A model generated the notes under the pieces. It was not told the origin of the DNA. It ran no database searches and saw only the letters and a list, made by a program, of their open reading frames with translations. Below, one piece after another: positions 7,548 through 16,255 of a stretch of 64,000 nt of DNA (position 1 is the stretch's first letter; each line of letters starts with the position of its first letter). The stretch is from SFWF01 sp045539925. GTDB taxonomy: Bacteria > Bacillota > Clostridia > Oscillospirales > Acutalibacteraceae. The stretch covers positions 1-64,000 of the forward strand of contig JAZQGH010000114.1 of assembly GCA_045539925.1 (NCBI GenBank), read 5' to 3'. A program made the translations under genes and the position numbers.

Positions 7548-8414
7548 ATGAGTATTCTGTCGTTTGGTGAAATACTTTGGGACGTGTATCCTGATAATAA
7601 GTATATCGGCGGCGCTCCCTTTAATTTTGCGGCTCATCTTGCCAGACACGGCGAAAAGGTGTATATGCTTACCTGTGTAGGAAGTGATCAGCTTGGAGAT
7701 GAGGCTGCTGAAATTATTCGTAAATTTGGCATTTGTACAGACTTTGTAAAGCGGACTGATTCTAAAAAGACAGGACAGTGCCTTGTTACACTTGACAGTA
7801 ACTTTGTACCTACCTATAATCTTTTAAGCGATGTTGCTTATGACTACATTGACTGCAGTAATATAACCGATAAATTTGATGTGCTGTATTTCGGAACTAT
7901 GGCTCTTCGCAGTGAGCATAACATAAGTTCTTTAAAGGATTTACTAGGCAAAAACATATTTAAAGAAATTTTTGTAGATATAAATATCAGAAAGCCGTAT
8001 TATTCCGAAGAAACAGTAAGTCTTGCAGCCGAGAATTCAACGATTATAAAAATCAGTGACGAAGAAATGCCCATTGTAGCTAAACTCCTTGGAATGGACG
8101 ATGAGTGCAGTTATTTACAGTTTGCAAAGAATTTATCGGGTAGGTTTTCCAATATTAAAATGACTATTATGACCCTTGGAGCAAAAGGTGCCTATGTGCT
8201 TGATGCTGTAAATGGCGCCGATTATTACTGTGACAGCTTGAAGGTAGAAGTTGTATCTACCGTAGGAGCAGGAGACAGCTTTTCAGCATCTTTTTTACAT
8301 AAATATTTAAGTGGATTCGGCATAGAAGAATGTCTTAAATACGCAACTCGTGTTGCTGGCTTTGTAGTTTCAAAATATGATGCCATACCCGAATATCAAC
8401 CAAATAACATATGA
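7548..8414 (+). CDS. PfkB-family carbohydrate kinase, probably fructokinase
   Basis: The protein is a ribokinase-fold sugar kinase (288 aa) with the N-terminal signature GEILWDVYPD and GGAPFNFAAHLAR (sugar-binding region, residues about 8-35) and the C-terminal GAGDSFSASF motif (about residue 240) carrying the catalytic aspartate and anion hole. The start GEILWD...GGAPFN is typical of the bacterial fructokinase branch, so phosphorylation of fructose is the most likely reaction; other sugars are possible. AGGAG at 7536-7540 with 7-nt spacing selects ATG 7548 over the upstream ATG at 7506. It is a single-gene unit with its own promoter and terminator, and no transporter or hydrolase accompanies it. 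Confidence 0.88.
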   Translation: MSILSFGEILWDVYPDNKYIGGAPFNFAAHLARHGEKVYMLTCVGSDQLGDEAAEIIRKFGICTDFVKRTDSKKTGQCLVTLDSNFVPTYNLLSDVAYDYIDCSNITDKFDVLYFGTMALRSEHNISSLKDLLGKNIFKEIFVDINIRKPYYSEETVSLAAENSTIIKISDEEMPIVAKLLGMDDECSYLQFAKNLSGRFSNIKMTIMTLGAKGAYVLDAVNGADYYCDSLKVEVVSTVGAGDSFSASFLHKYLSGFGIEECLKYATRVAGFVVSKYDAIPEYQPNNI

Positions 8415-8418
8415 AACA

Positions 8419-8446
8419 AGCCACCGAAAAAATTTTTTCGGTGGCT
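8419..8446. terminator. Bidirectional terminator between convergent genes
   Basis: A perfect 28-nt palindrome, with a GC-rich AGCCACCG arm and an A6/T6 centre, lies 4 nt after the kinase stop and just before the end of the minus-strand gene at 8452. It can act in both directions. Confidence 0.85.
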
Positions 8447-8451
8447 CAATT

Positions 8452-8865
8452 TTATCTTACTTTAATTCTAAAATTGTTTTTACATCTCGGGCAGTTTACG
8501 TTGTGTTCGCCGCTTTTTTTAGGCAGTCTCAGCATTACAGAGCAGTGAGGACATTTTTTGTATATATGGGTCTCTCTGTCGTTGTGGATACGCTTTCTCA
8601 TACTGTTAGCAGACTTGAAATTATTTAATATTGCAACAATTTTAGCGTTCTCCTGCTGTCGTTTGTGAATATTTCTTGAAAAAAGTCTAAAAAACATCCA
8701 GAATAATAAAACTGTATTTGTTAAATAAATGATCAGACTGTTAACAAATAAGTTTATTACCGATAGTGCAACACAAATTATAGCGAGTGTTTTTGTAAGC
8801 AGATCGATTCCATAATTGATATATCTACCAGAGAAGAATTGTGCCAGTTTGTATCGAAAATTCAT
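8452..8865 (-). CDS. Small membrane protein with C-terminal zinc ribbon
   Basis: I do not recognise a named family. The 137-aa protein has two hydrophobic segments (about residues 25-45 and 45-60), a basic linker (RNIHKRQQENAK, SMRKRIHNDRE) and a C-terminal zinc-ribbon with cysteine pairs CPHC and CPRC spaced by 17 residues. This is typical of small clostridial zinc-ribbon membrane proteins of unknown role. A GTG at 8874 lies inside the end of the ABC transporter gene, but AGGAG spaced 8 nt from the ATG at 8865 favours that start. It is directly downstream of, and probably co-translated with, the ABC transporter. Confidence 0.7.
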   Translation of the reverse strand: MNFRYKLAQFFSGRYINYGIDLLTKTLAIICVALSVINLFVNSLIIYLTNTVLLFWMFFRLFSRNIHKRQQENAKIVAILNNFKSANSMRKRIHNDRETHIYKKCPHCSVMLRLPKKSGEHNVNCPRCKNNFRIKVR

Positions 8866-8866
8866 T

Positions 8867-11824
8867 CTATTCACTCCTGAGGGCTTCTACGGGGTCTTTC
8901 TTTGCTGCTATACCCGATGGAATAAGACCTGCAATAAATGTAAGCCCCATGCTGATGAGAACAAGTGTTATTGCAGCTATCGCAGGAAGCTCTGCTCCGA
9001 TGTTACTGATTCCCGACAGGTTTTGAATAATTTCGTTAGTCGGTATGCAAAGCAGCAGTGTTGAACCGATGCCTATAACACCAGCTGTAAAACCAACAAT
9101 CAGCGTTTCTGCATTAAATACGCGGGAAACATCCTTTTTGGAGGCTCCTATTGCGCGAAGTATACCGATTTCTTTTGTTCTTTCAAGGACAGAAATATAT
9201 GTGATGATTCCAATCATTATTGAAGAAACTACCAGAGATATTGCAACGAATGCAATGAGAACATAAGAAATAACATTGATAATTGTTGTTATAGAAGACA
9301 TCATTAAAGCAACATAGTCGGTGTAGGTTATTTCGTCCTTCTCATCAACCTCTGAATTGTACCGCTGTATTGCTTCGGCAATTTTGTCCTTAGCTTCAAA
9401 AGTGGCTGCATAAATGTTAATGGTAGATGGTGTATCCTTTTCAACTACCCCAAGTGTCGAGAGATTCTGCTCATAGGTGGAATCTGACATAGTTGCAGGC
9501 ATATATAGGTCATATAAGTCGGCTAACTTATCTTCGCTGTAGGTGGGAAGAGCGGTGTCAAGCATAAGTGCGAGTTGCTCGTTGGGGAGAGTAGACAGCT
9601 GCTGCTCTGCCATAACAGACATCTGCTCTGTTATCTGTTCTGTAAGCATCATTCTTACCTGACCGAACAATTCCTCGTGGCTCATTTCAGCAATGTAGCT
9701 TTTAAGAGTCTCTGCGTCCATACCAGATTCCTCTGCATAGGTCTGGACCAGCATAGTCTCTATATATTCTCTTGTTAGATTTGCCATTTGTTTTTCAACC
9801 TCTGCAGCAACAGTCTGGCTGTCGGGTGTGGAGGCAATATCCTTATATAGCTTTGCTTTACCCTCAGTATTTAAGCCTTCGGCATAGGTTTTAAAGTCAT
9901 CAGCTTTCTGAGTCTTATCGGGCTCTTTATAGTCATCGGGTTTGAACGGCAGTGCAGTGATTACATCTGTTTCGGGGTTATTAAGCTGTGATTTTACGAT
10001 AGCACTGTCGTTAGTAAGGTCGATTATTTTGTCGGTGAGTGCTTTTGTATAGCCTATAGCACCCGAAAGCATATTTCCGCCTGCATCGGGATCTGGTCTT
10101 ATAATACCGCTTACTTTTATTTCAATTCCGTTATCGTACATATAAGTCAGACCTGTTTCGGTGGTGCTTATATCAATATATCCTCCTGTTGCAGGGTCAA
10201 TAGAATAAAAACTGCTTGAAGGTACAACCTTAAAGGTCATATCACAGATTTCTTCATAGCTCCAGCTTTTAACTTCGGTATCAAGTTTTTCACCTTCGCC
10301 TATACTCTGCCACGACTTCTTGGCTTCTTCAACTGTTGTTAAACCTAAAGCAAGGAGTGCAAAATCGCTTACCTCATTGTTTGAGTTCACAACAAGGACA
10401 ACATCGTTATAATCTTTGGGCCAGCTGCCGTAAATAACATCGTATTGTTCGGTAATTAGTTCACTTATAAGTTTTCCGTTACTATCCGAGAGTAGTTCTT
10501 CGTAAATACTCATTTGAGCAGAAGCAGGGGACATCGACATCATAGAGTTCATGCTACCACTCATCGACATTCCCATTGTTTCCTGCATAAGCTCCATCGC
10601 ATCGGATTTTACAATATTACCGTCGGCATCCTTGTAGAAAACATTAAAATCTATGCCGTAAGAATAATCTACTTCGGTAATCAGATTTTTTAGTTCTTCA
10701 TCTGTTTCAAGAAATTTTTTAAAGTCTTTAAGATTGTTTTCGGTGTATTTAGGATTGGTCATACTGTTGATTAGCTCATTAAGCACAGGGCTTGAGTAAA
10801 CAGCATTGAGTTCGTGTTCGCTTCTTTCCTCATTTGCAGACATAAGAGCTGCAATGGTTTCGGTCATATCTTCGCTCTTTGCGTTGATAGTAAGGGGATA
10901 AGAGGCGAGTGTTTCTTCCTGAATTCTGTCAATATATATCTGTATTCCGTTTGAAAGAGCGAGAATAAGAGCAATTCCGATAATGCCGATGCTTCCTGCA
11001 AAAGAAGTGAGAATGGTTCGTGTCTTTTTGGTTAAAAGGTTGTTTAAAGAAAGTGAAAAAGCAGTAAAAACCGACATAGACTTTTTACGCTTTTTGCCTT
11101 TTGCTTTTTTTGTCTTTTTGTCAGCTTCGGTGTCATTGATTGGTGCAGTATACGGATTTGTATCGTCAACTATCTCACCGTCAATGAGGCGGATGATTCT
11201 GGTAGAATATTCTTCCGCAATTTCGGGGTTGTGTGTTACCATTATAACAAGCTTTTCCTCTGCAATCTCTTTGAGAAGCTCCATTATCTGTCGGCTTGTT
11301 TCGGTATCAAGGGCACCTGTCGGCTCGTCGGCAAGAAGTATATCGGGATTGTTAACAAGAGCGCGTGCAATTGCTACACGCTGCATCTGACCACCCGACA
11401 TCTGATTGGGCTTCTTATGGAGCTGGTCAGCAAGACCTACCTTTTCAAGTGCCTCTTTAGCGCGTGCTCTTCGCTCTGCTTTAGATACACCCGACAGTGT
11501 GAGTGCAAGTTCAACATTTGATAAAACAGATTGATGGGGAATAAGGTTGTAGGACTGAAAAACAAAGCCTATAGAATGATTTCTGTAAGTGTCCCAGTCT
11601 GCGTCTTTATATTCTTTTGTGGATGTTCCGTTAATGAACAGGTCACCGTCGGTATACTGGTCGAGACCGCCGATAATGTTAAGCAGGGTGGTTTTTCCGC
11701 ATCCAGAATGGCCGAGAATTGAAACAAACTCATTTTCTCTGAATTCAACGCTTACACCTTTTAGTGCAGATACCTTTGAATCGCCTGTTACATATTCCTT
11801 TACAATGTTTGAAAGTTTAAGCAT
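8867..11824 (-). CDS. ABC transporter, ATP-binding and permease domains fused (MacB/FtsX type)
   Basis: This 985-aa protein is a fusion of an ATPase of the MacB/LolD family and an FtsX-like permease. The ATPase (about residues 1-235) has Walker A GHSGCGKTT, signature MSGGQMQRVAIARAL and Walker B ILLADEPTGALD. After a lysine-rich linker the first transmembrane segment (about 270-295) leads into a very large extracytoplasmic region (about 295-840). Three C-terminal membrane segments follow, with the FtsX hallmark ERTKEIGILRAIGASKKDV. Such mechanotransmission transporters act on envelope substrates, peptides or antibiotics rather than simple solutes. Residues about 408-438 form an unusual methionine-rich stretch (10 of 31). 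AAGGAG is spaced 7 nt from ATG 11824. A minus-strand extended -10 (TGTTAAAAT, around 11865-11873) is a possible promoter. Confidence 0.88.
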   Translation of the reverse strand: MLKLSNIVKEYVTGDSKVSALKGVSVEFRENEFVSILGHSGCGKTTLLNIIGGLDQYTDGDLFINGTSTKEYKDADWDTYRNHSIGFVFQSYNLIPHQSVLSNVELALTLSGVSKAERRARAKEALEKVGLADQLHKKPNQMSGGQMQRVAIARALVNNPDILLADEPTGALDTETSRQIMELLKEIAEEKLVIMVTHNPEIAEEYSTRIIRLIDGEIVDDTNPYTAPINDTEADKKTKKAKGKKRKKSMSVFTAFSLSLNNLLTKKTRTILTSFAGSIGIIGIALILALSNGIQIYIDRIQEETLASYPLTINAKSEDMTETIAALMSANEERSEHELNAVYSSPVLNELINSMTNPKYTENNLKDFKKFLETDEELKNLITEVDYSYGIDFNVFYKDADGNIVKSDAMELMQETMGMSMSGSMNSMMSMSPASAQMSIYEELLSDSNGKLISELITEQYDVIYGSWPKDYNDVVLVVNSNNEVSDFALLALGLTTVEEAKKSWQSIGEGEKLDTEVKSWSYEEICDMTFKVVPSSSFYSIDPATGGYIDISTTETGLTYMYDNGIEIKVSGIIRPDPDAGGNMLSGAIGYTKALTDKIIDLTNDSAIVKSQLNNPETDVITALPFKPDDYKEPDKTQKADDFKTYAEGLNTEGKAKLYKDIASTPDSQTVAAEVEKQMANLTREYIETMLVQTYAEESGMDAETLKSYIAEMSHEELFGQVRMMLTEQITEQMSVMAEQQLSTLPNEQLALMLDTALPTYSEDKLADLYDLYMPATMSDSTYEQNLSTLGVVEKDTPSTINIYAATFEAKDKIAEAIQRYNSEVDEKDEITYTDYVALMMSSITTIINVISYVLIAFVAISLVVSSIMIGIITYISVLERTKEIGILRAIGASKKDVSRVFNAETLIVGFTAGVIGIGSTLLLCIPTNEIIQNLSGISNIGAELPAIAAITLVLISMGLTFIAGLIPSGIAAKKDPVEALRSE

Positions 11825-11910
11825 AGAATGACTCCTTGTTGTATCAGCTTTTCACATTATTTCCATTTTAACATATTTCAAAACAATTTTTGTTAATATC
11901 TTGTAAATTT

Positions 11911-11946
11911 ATATTAAAAATGTCCCTTGAAGATACAAGGGACATA
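11911..11946 (-). terminator. Intrinsic terminator after the UPF0210 gene (minus strand)
   Basis: ATGTCCCTTG at 11921-11930 pairs perfectly with 11937-11946 around a 6-nt loop. On the minus strand the hairpin is followed by TTTTTAATATAAA. Confidence 0.85.
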
Positions 11947-11951
11947 ACGCA

Positions 11952-13310
11952 TTAGTTTTTAAGGCTCTGCATAGGTGCGGGAATCTGTCCGCCTCGGTTT
12001 ATGAACTTGGAAGGGGAGTAGGTTGAAATTTTCATAACAGGTCCGTTTCCGAGAAGACCTCCAAAATTAAGCTCTTCTCCAACCTTTTTGCCAATTGCAG
12101 GAATAACACGTACTGCTGTAGTTTTAGAATTAACCATTCCTATTGCAGCCTCGTCTGCGATAAGCGCAGAGATAACTTCTGCGGTTGTATCACCGGGGAT
12201 GTTTATCATATCAAGGCCTACAGAACAGACCGCAGTCATTGCTTCAAGTTTCTCGATAGAAAGGGCACCGATAGCGGCAGCGTGTATCATGCCTGCGTCC
12301 TCGGTAACGGGAATAAAGGCACCTGAGAGACCGCCTACACGAGAGGAAGCCATAACTCCGCCCTTTTTAACAGCATCGTTAAGCATTGCAAGGGCTGCTG
12401 TAGTACCGCAGGAGCCGCAACATTCAAGACCTATTTCCTCAAGGATATATGCAACCGAATCTCCAACGGCGGGAGTGGGTGCTAAGGAAAGGTCAACTAT
12501 GCCAAAGGGATAGCCGAGACGCTTTGAGGCTTCCTGCGCAACAAGCTGACCCATTCGTGTTATCTTAAACGCTGTGCGCTTGATGAGTTCAGCAACGCCT
12601 GTAAGGTCAAGCCCTTCTGATTTGGCAAGTGCAGCACGAACAACACCCGGACCCGAAACTCCAACATTTATAACAACATCAGGCTCACCGACACCGTGGA
12701 AGGCACCTGCCATAAACGGATTGTCTTCGGGTGCGTTACAGAAGACAACAAGTTTTGCGGCTCCGATGCACTGTCTGTCTTTTGTAAGTTCTGCACATTC
12801 TTTTACTATTTTACCCATCATAGCAACGGCATCCATATTTATACCTGCTTTTGTTGAACCGATGTTTACGGAAGCGCAAACGTGGTCTGTACAGGCAAGT
12901 GCTTCGGGGATGCTTTCTATAAGTGCTATATCGGCTCCTGCAAAGCCTTTTTGAACAAGTGCAGAATATCCGCCGATAAAGTTTACCCCAACCTGTAAGG
13001 CTGCTTTTTCGAGGGTTTTGGCAAACTTAACAGGATTTTGGTCTTTACACGCAGATGCAATAATTCCAATAGGGGTAACCGAGATTCGCTTATTAATTAT
13101 CGGAATACCAAGCTCACGTTCGATCTCTTCGCAAACAGGAACAAGATTTTTTGCAGTAGTAACAATTTTATTGTAAACCTTGTCACAAGCCTTATCTATA
13201 TCTGCATCCATACAATCGAGAAGAGAGATACCCATAGTTACGGTACGAATATCAAGGTTCTCATCTTGAATCATAGTTATGGTTTCAAGTATTTCATGTG
13301 TATTGATCAT
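11952..13310 (-). CDS. UPF0210 / DUF711 family protein
   Basis: The 452-aa product belongs to the UPF0210 (DUF711, 'PFL family') proteins: the N-terminus MINTHEILETITMIQ, the GGYSALVQKGF stretch and the C-terminal RGGQIPAPMQSLKN are characteristic. The fold resembles glycyl-radical enzymes, but I see no glycyl-radical motif and the function is unknown. It is always found with the small ACT-domain protein encoded 10 nt upstream on the same strand, whose stop overlaps this gene's AGGAG ribosome site. The invariant pairing suggests the ACT protein is a ligand-sensing partner; that is an inference. Length is normal. Confidence 0.93.
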   Translation of the reverse strand: MINTHEILETITMIQDENLDIRTVTMGISLLDCMDADIDKACDKVYNKIVTTAKNLVPVCEEIERELGIPIINKRISVTPIGIIASACKDQNPVKFAKTLEKAALQVGVNFIGGYSALVQKGFAGADIALIESIPEALACTDHVCASVNIGSTKAGINMDAVAMMGKIVKECAELTKDRQCIGAAKLVVFCNAPEDNPFMAGAFHGVGEPDVVINVGVSGPGVVRAALAKSEGLDLTGVAELIKRTAFKITRMGQLVAQEASKRLGYPFGIVDLSLAPTPAVGDSVAYILEEIGLECCGSCGTTAALAMLNDAVKKGGVMASSRVGGLSGAFIPVTEDAGMIHAAAIGALSIEKLEAMTAVCSVGLDMINIPGDTTAEVISALIADEAAIGMVNSKTTAVRVIPAIGKKVGEELNFGGLLGNGPVMKISTYSPSKFINRGGQIPAPMQSLKN

Positions 13311-13319
13311 AATAGCTCC

Positions 13320-13589
13320 TTAGATTCTGTGCATAGAATTAAAAATCGACTCGTGCATAACGTGAACTGACATTCCCATCTCTTTGCCGAGTTTTTGCAT
13401 TTCATCTGAAAAATCACCAAACGGCTTGTTCATATTAGAAATATCTGCTAGCATTATCATGCAGAACATATCTTCAAGGACAGACTGGGTAACCTCGTTT
13501 ATATTTACATTTGACTCTGCACATTTTGAGGAAACTTTTGCAAGTATTCCGACAGTGTCTTTTCCAACAACAGTAATAACAGCGCGCAT
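13320..13589 (-). CDS. ACT-domain protein, UPF0237 family
   Basis: The 89-aa protein is a single ACT domain (MRAVITVVGKDTVGILAKVSS at the start, then NVNINEVTQ), a ligand-binding fold that commonly senses amino acids. The family is UPF0237, which is conserved as the upstream partner of UPF0210 genes. GAGGTG precedes ATG 13589. It is transcribed divergently from the Lrp-type regulator gene at 13706, and the two promoters overlap. Confidence 0.9.
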   Translation of the reverse strand: MRAVITVVGKDTVGILAKVSSKCAESNVNINEVTQSVLEDMFCMIMLADISNMNKPFGDFSDEMQKLGKEMGMSVHVMHESIFNSMHRI

Positions 13590-13620
13590 AACTTACACCT
13601 CAGTAAAATTTAATAGTACC

Positions 13621-13649
13621 ATTTTATCACGAACTACTTGAAATGTAAA
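13621..13649 (-). promoter_or_regulatory. Minus-strand promoter for the ACT-UPF0210 pair
   Basis: Read on the minus strand: TTTACA (13644-13649), a 17-bp spacer and TAAAAT (13621-13626), preceded by TGA (extended -10). It overlaps the divergent promoter at 13638-13665. Confidence 0.6.
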
Positions 13650-13665
13650 CAAAATCTTGTATAAT
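13638..13665 (+). promoter_or_regulatory. Promoter of the Lrp-aminotransferase operon
   Basis: TTGAAA at 13638-13643, a 16-bp spacer and TATAAT at 13660-13665. The -35 region overlaps the -35 of the divergent minus-strand promoter, so a regulator bound here could affect both directions. Confidence 0.7.
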
Positions 13666-13705
13666 TACTATAAAAATGATATTAATAAATGAGGAGGCAT
13701 GTACT

Positions 13706-14185
13706 ATGAATGTTAAACTCTTAGAATTGTTGGGACAGAATGCAAGATATAAGGTATCGGAACTAGCCACAATGCTTGGAACAGATGAAGATACCGTTAA
13801 GAAAAAAATAGCCGAAATGGAGAAAAACGGACTTATCCGTGGCTATAAGACGGTAATCGATTGGGAAAAGCTTGATACTGCTGCAGTCTCTGCCCTTATT
13901 GAGCTTAAGGTATCTCCGCAGGCTGATTACGGCTTTGAAGAAATTGCTAAGCGTGTTATGATGTATGATGAGGTGGAAACAGTATATCTTATGTCGGGCG
14001 GATTCGACCTATGCGTAATGGTTCGCGGCAAGACATTTCAGCAGGTTGCTATGTTCGTTGCAAAGGAGCTTTCTACGATTGATGCCGTAGTTTCTACTGC
14101 AACTCATTTTATTCTCAGAAGATACAAAGAACTTGATGTCATTCTTACAGATGGAAATGACGACAGGGGGAACTACCTGCTGTGA
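13706..14185 (+). CDS. Lrp/AsnC-family transcriptional regulator
   Basis: The 159-aa protein has an N-terminal winged helix (about residues 1-55, with KVSELATMLGTDEDTVKKKIAEME) and a C-terminal RAM ligand-binding domain (about 70-140, with VYLMSGGFDLCVMVRG). Lrp/AsnC regulators respond to amino acids and often control an adjacent amino-acid gene. Here the aminotransferase overlaps it by 4 nt (GTGA), so it probably senses that enzyme's substrate or product; this is an inference. GGAGG at 13693-13697 selects ATG 13706 over the earlier ATG at 13676. It may also bind the divergent promoter region at 13621-13665. Confidence 0.92.
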   Translation: MNVKLLELLGQNARYKVSELATMLGTDEDTVKKKIAEMEKNGLIRGYKTVIDWEKLDTAAVSALIELKVSPQADYGFEEIAKRVMMYDEVETVYLMSGGFDLCVMVRGKTFQQVAMFVAKELSTIDAVVSTATHFILRRYKELDVILTDGNDDRGNYLL

Positions 14186-15354
14186 TCAATTATGATAAAG
14201 TTCTTAGCAAAAGCGTCGTAGGAATAAAACCTTCGGGTATCAGAAAGTTTTTTGATATAGCCGAGCAGATGGAAGATGTTATCTCTCTTGGTGTGGGTGA
14301 ACCTGATTTTCCAACACCTTGGCATATTAGAAGTGAAGGTATACGTTCTCTCGAAAAAGGTAAGACACGCTATACCTCCAATCACGGTCTTCTTACGATG
14401 CGTGAAGAAATATGCAGGTTTGTCAGCCGTAAATATGGTGTTTCGTACGACCCCGTCAGTGAGGTCTTGGTTACTGTGGGAGGAAGTGAGGCTATAGATG
14501 GCGCAATACGTGCTATTGTAGATGCAGGGGACGAGGTTATCATTCCTCAACCTTCCTATGTTTGCTATGAACCTATTACTGTTCTTGCAGGCGGTCTTCC
14601 CGTAATAATTGAGACAAAGGCAGAAAACGAGTTTCGTATCACACCTGAAGAATTAAAGGCTGCAATCACGCCCAAAACCAAGGCACTGATTCTTCCATAC
14701 CCCTGCAACCCTACAGGTGCAGTTATGCGTAGGAGCGATCTTGAGGCTATTGCCGAAGTTCTTCGCGATACCAATATAATAGTGATTTCTGATGAAATAT
14801 ATGCAGAGCTTACCTTTGGCGGAGAAAAGCACGCTTGTTTTGCAGCAATAGACGGTATGCGTGAAAGAACTGTTGTTGTTAACGGCTTCTCTAAGGCCTA
14901 TTCAATGACCGGATGGCGTATGGGTTACGCTTTAGGTCCTGCTCCGATTCTTGACCAGATAACAAAAATTCATCAGTTTGCGATTATGTGCGCACCAACA
15001 ACCTCACAGTATGCCGCAATAGAAGCCCTTAAAAACGGGGATGAAGATATTTCCCGTATGTTAGAAGAGTACGATATGCGCAGAAGAATTATTGTAGACG
15101 GCTTTAACCGTATAGGGCTGACCTGCAGAGAGCCTCTTGGTGCCTTCTATGCTTTCCCAAGCATTGAGTCGAGCGGAATGACCAGTGAAGAATTCTGCGA
15201 AAAACTCCTTTATTCAAAAAAGGTTGCAATAGTTCCAGGTACGGCATTTGGTCGTGGCGGAGAAGGCTTTGTTCGAGCTTCATATTGCTATTCTGTCGAC
15301 CATATCAAGACAGCAATAGAGCGAATAGACGAATTTCTTGAGGAGATAAAATAA
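14182..15354 (+). CDS. Pyridoxal-phosphate aminotransferase, class I/II
   Basis: The 390-aa protein is a fold-type-I aminotransferase of the aspartate/aromatic aminotransferase group. It shows the substrate-loop motif VGEPDFPTP near residue 38, the PCNPTGAV motif (about 174), the SDEIYAEL motif (about 204) and the PLP lysine in GFSKAYSMTGWRMGY (about residue 238). The conserved arginine near the C-terminus lies in GFVRASYC. The exact amino acid is unclear; close homologues are annotated as aspartate or aromatic aminotransferases, some as PatA. GTG 14182 overlaps the stop of the Lrp gene, with GGGGGAA about 9 nt before it. ispE starts within its stop codon. Confidence 0.9.
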   Translation: MINYDKVLSKSVVGIKPSGIRKFFDIAEQMEDVISLGVGEPDFPTPWHIRSEGIRSLEKGKTRYTSNHGLLTMREEICRFVSRKYGVSYDPVSEVLVTVGGSEAIDGAIRAIVDAGDEVIIPQPSYVCYEPITVLAGGLPVIIETKAENEFRITPEELKAAITPKTKALILPYPCNPTGAVMRRSDLEAIAEVLRDTNIIVISDEIYAELTFGGEKHACFAAIDGMRERTVVVNGFSKAYSMTGWRMGYALGPAPILDQITKIHQFAIMCAPTTSQYAAIEALKNGDEDISRMLEEYDMRRRIIVDGFNRIGLTCREPLGAFYAFPSIESSGMTSEEFCEKLLYSKKVAIVPGTAFGRGGEGFVRASYCYSVDHIKTAIERIDEFLEEIK

Positions 15355-16202
15355 TGGTTATTAAAGCAAAAGCTTACGCTAAGACAAATCTCTTTCTTGA
15401 TATTACGGGCAAACGCGATAACGGTTATCACGAGATAGATACGGTTATGCAGTCTGTAAGCCTCTGTGATGAGGTTTCATTATCTCTTACAAATAGCGGC
15501 TTTACGGTAAGCTGTGACAATGCTCAGCTCAGCGGAGAGGGAAATATTGCATTAAAAGCTTGTGAGGCTTTCGCGCGGTACAGCGGTTATTCGGGCGGTG
15601 CAGATATATTTATAAGTAAAAATATTCCTGTAGCGGCAGGAATGGGTGGAGGCAGTGCCGACGCCACAGCAGTATTACTTCTTTTAAATAAGGCAAGCGG
15701 TAAAAATCTTTCAGTATGTAGGCTGACAGAAATCGCTACAGAACTTGGTGCCGATGTTCCGTTTTTTCTTGAAGGCGGAACTGCAAGAGCTCAGGGCATA
15801 GGGGAGAAGCTTAGCCCTATACCGTCTACCAAGCTGTATTTCGTTTTTTTAAAGGAACTTGAAAAACAGTCTACAGGTAAAATGTATTCTGTGCTTGATA
15901 CTATTGATTATCCTAAAAACGGAAATATACACACTCTTATAAGTGGTCTGGCGAATCGAGACATCAATAAGGTGTCTTCTAACATTTTTAATGCTTTTGA
16001 ATTTTGCTGGAATTTTGAAGAGATGAGTTCGCCCTTTTTGGAATTTGTTCCTGACAAAGTGTTTTTAAGTGGCTCTGGTCCTACTGTTTGTGCAATGTTT
16101 TCTTCCGATGGTGCTGCTCGTACCTGCGCTGATACACTGATAAGCAGAGGACACCCTGCGCTTTATGCTGAGTCTGTTCAGGTTGGGGTCGAGTTTGTAT
16201 AG
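15354..16202 (+). CDS. ispE: 4-diphosphocytidyl-2-C-methyl-D-erythritol kinase
   Basis: IspE phosphorylates CDP-methylerythritol, the fourth step of the MEP isoprenoid pathway. The 282-aa GHMP kinase has the N-terminal AKTNLFLDITGKRDNGYHEI, the ATP-binding motif PVAAGMGGGSADATA (about residue 91) and the C-terminal LSGSGPTVCAMF glycine motif (about residue 239). The ATG overlaps the stop of the aminotransferase, and AGGAG at 15341-15345 lies 8 nt upstream. In many clostridia ispE precedes a regulator or spoIIR, as it does here. No other MEP gene is in the window. Confidence 0.95.
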   Translation: MVIKAKAYAKTNLFLDITGKRDNGYHEIDTVMQSVSLCDEVSLSLTNSGFTVSCDNAQLSGEGNIALKACEAFARYSGYSGGADIFISKNIPVAAGMGGGSADATAVLLLLNKASGKNLSVCRLTEIATELGADVPFFLEGGTARAQGIGEKLSPIPSTKLYFVFLKELEKQSTGKMYSVLDTIDYPKNGNIHTLISGLANRDINKVSSNIFNAFEFCWNFEEMSSPFLEFVPDKVFLSGSGPTVCAMFSSDGAARTCADTLISRGHPALYAESVQVGVEFV

Positions 16203-16226
16203 GCACAGGTATTTTTGTCAATAATC
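16197..16226 (+). promoter_or_regulatory. Candidate forespore sigma-F promoter of spoIIR
   Basis: GTATA at 16197-16201 (perfect GYATA), a 15-nt spacer and GTCAATAATC at 16217-16226 (six of eight informative positions of GGnnAnAHTR). It overlaps the ispE stop. spoIIR is a classic sigma-F target, and the spacer equals that of the site before sigG. Confidence 0.45.
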
Positions 16227-16255
16227 AGTTTAAAAAGCAAAAAGGACTGATAAAA

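Noticed and set aside
12088..12513. Long open frames on the plus strand opposite the UPF0210 gene
   Set aside because: They have no ribosome site, no family resemblance and are explained by the codon bias of the real gene on the other strand. The same applies to long frames opposite the nucleotide-sugar genes.
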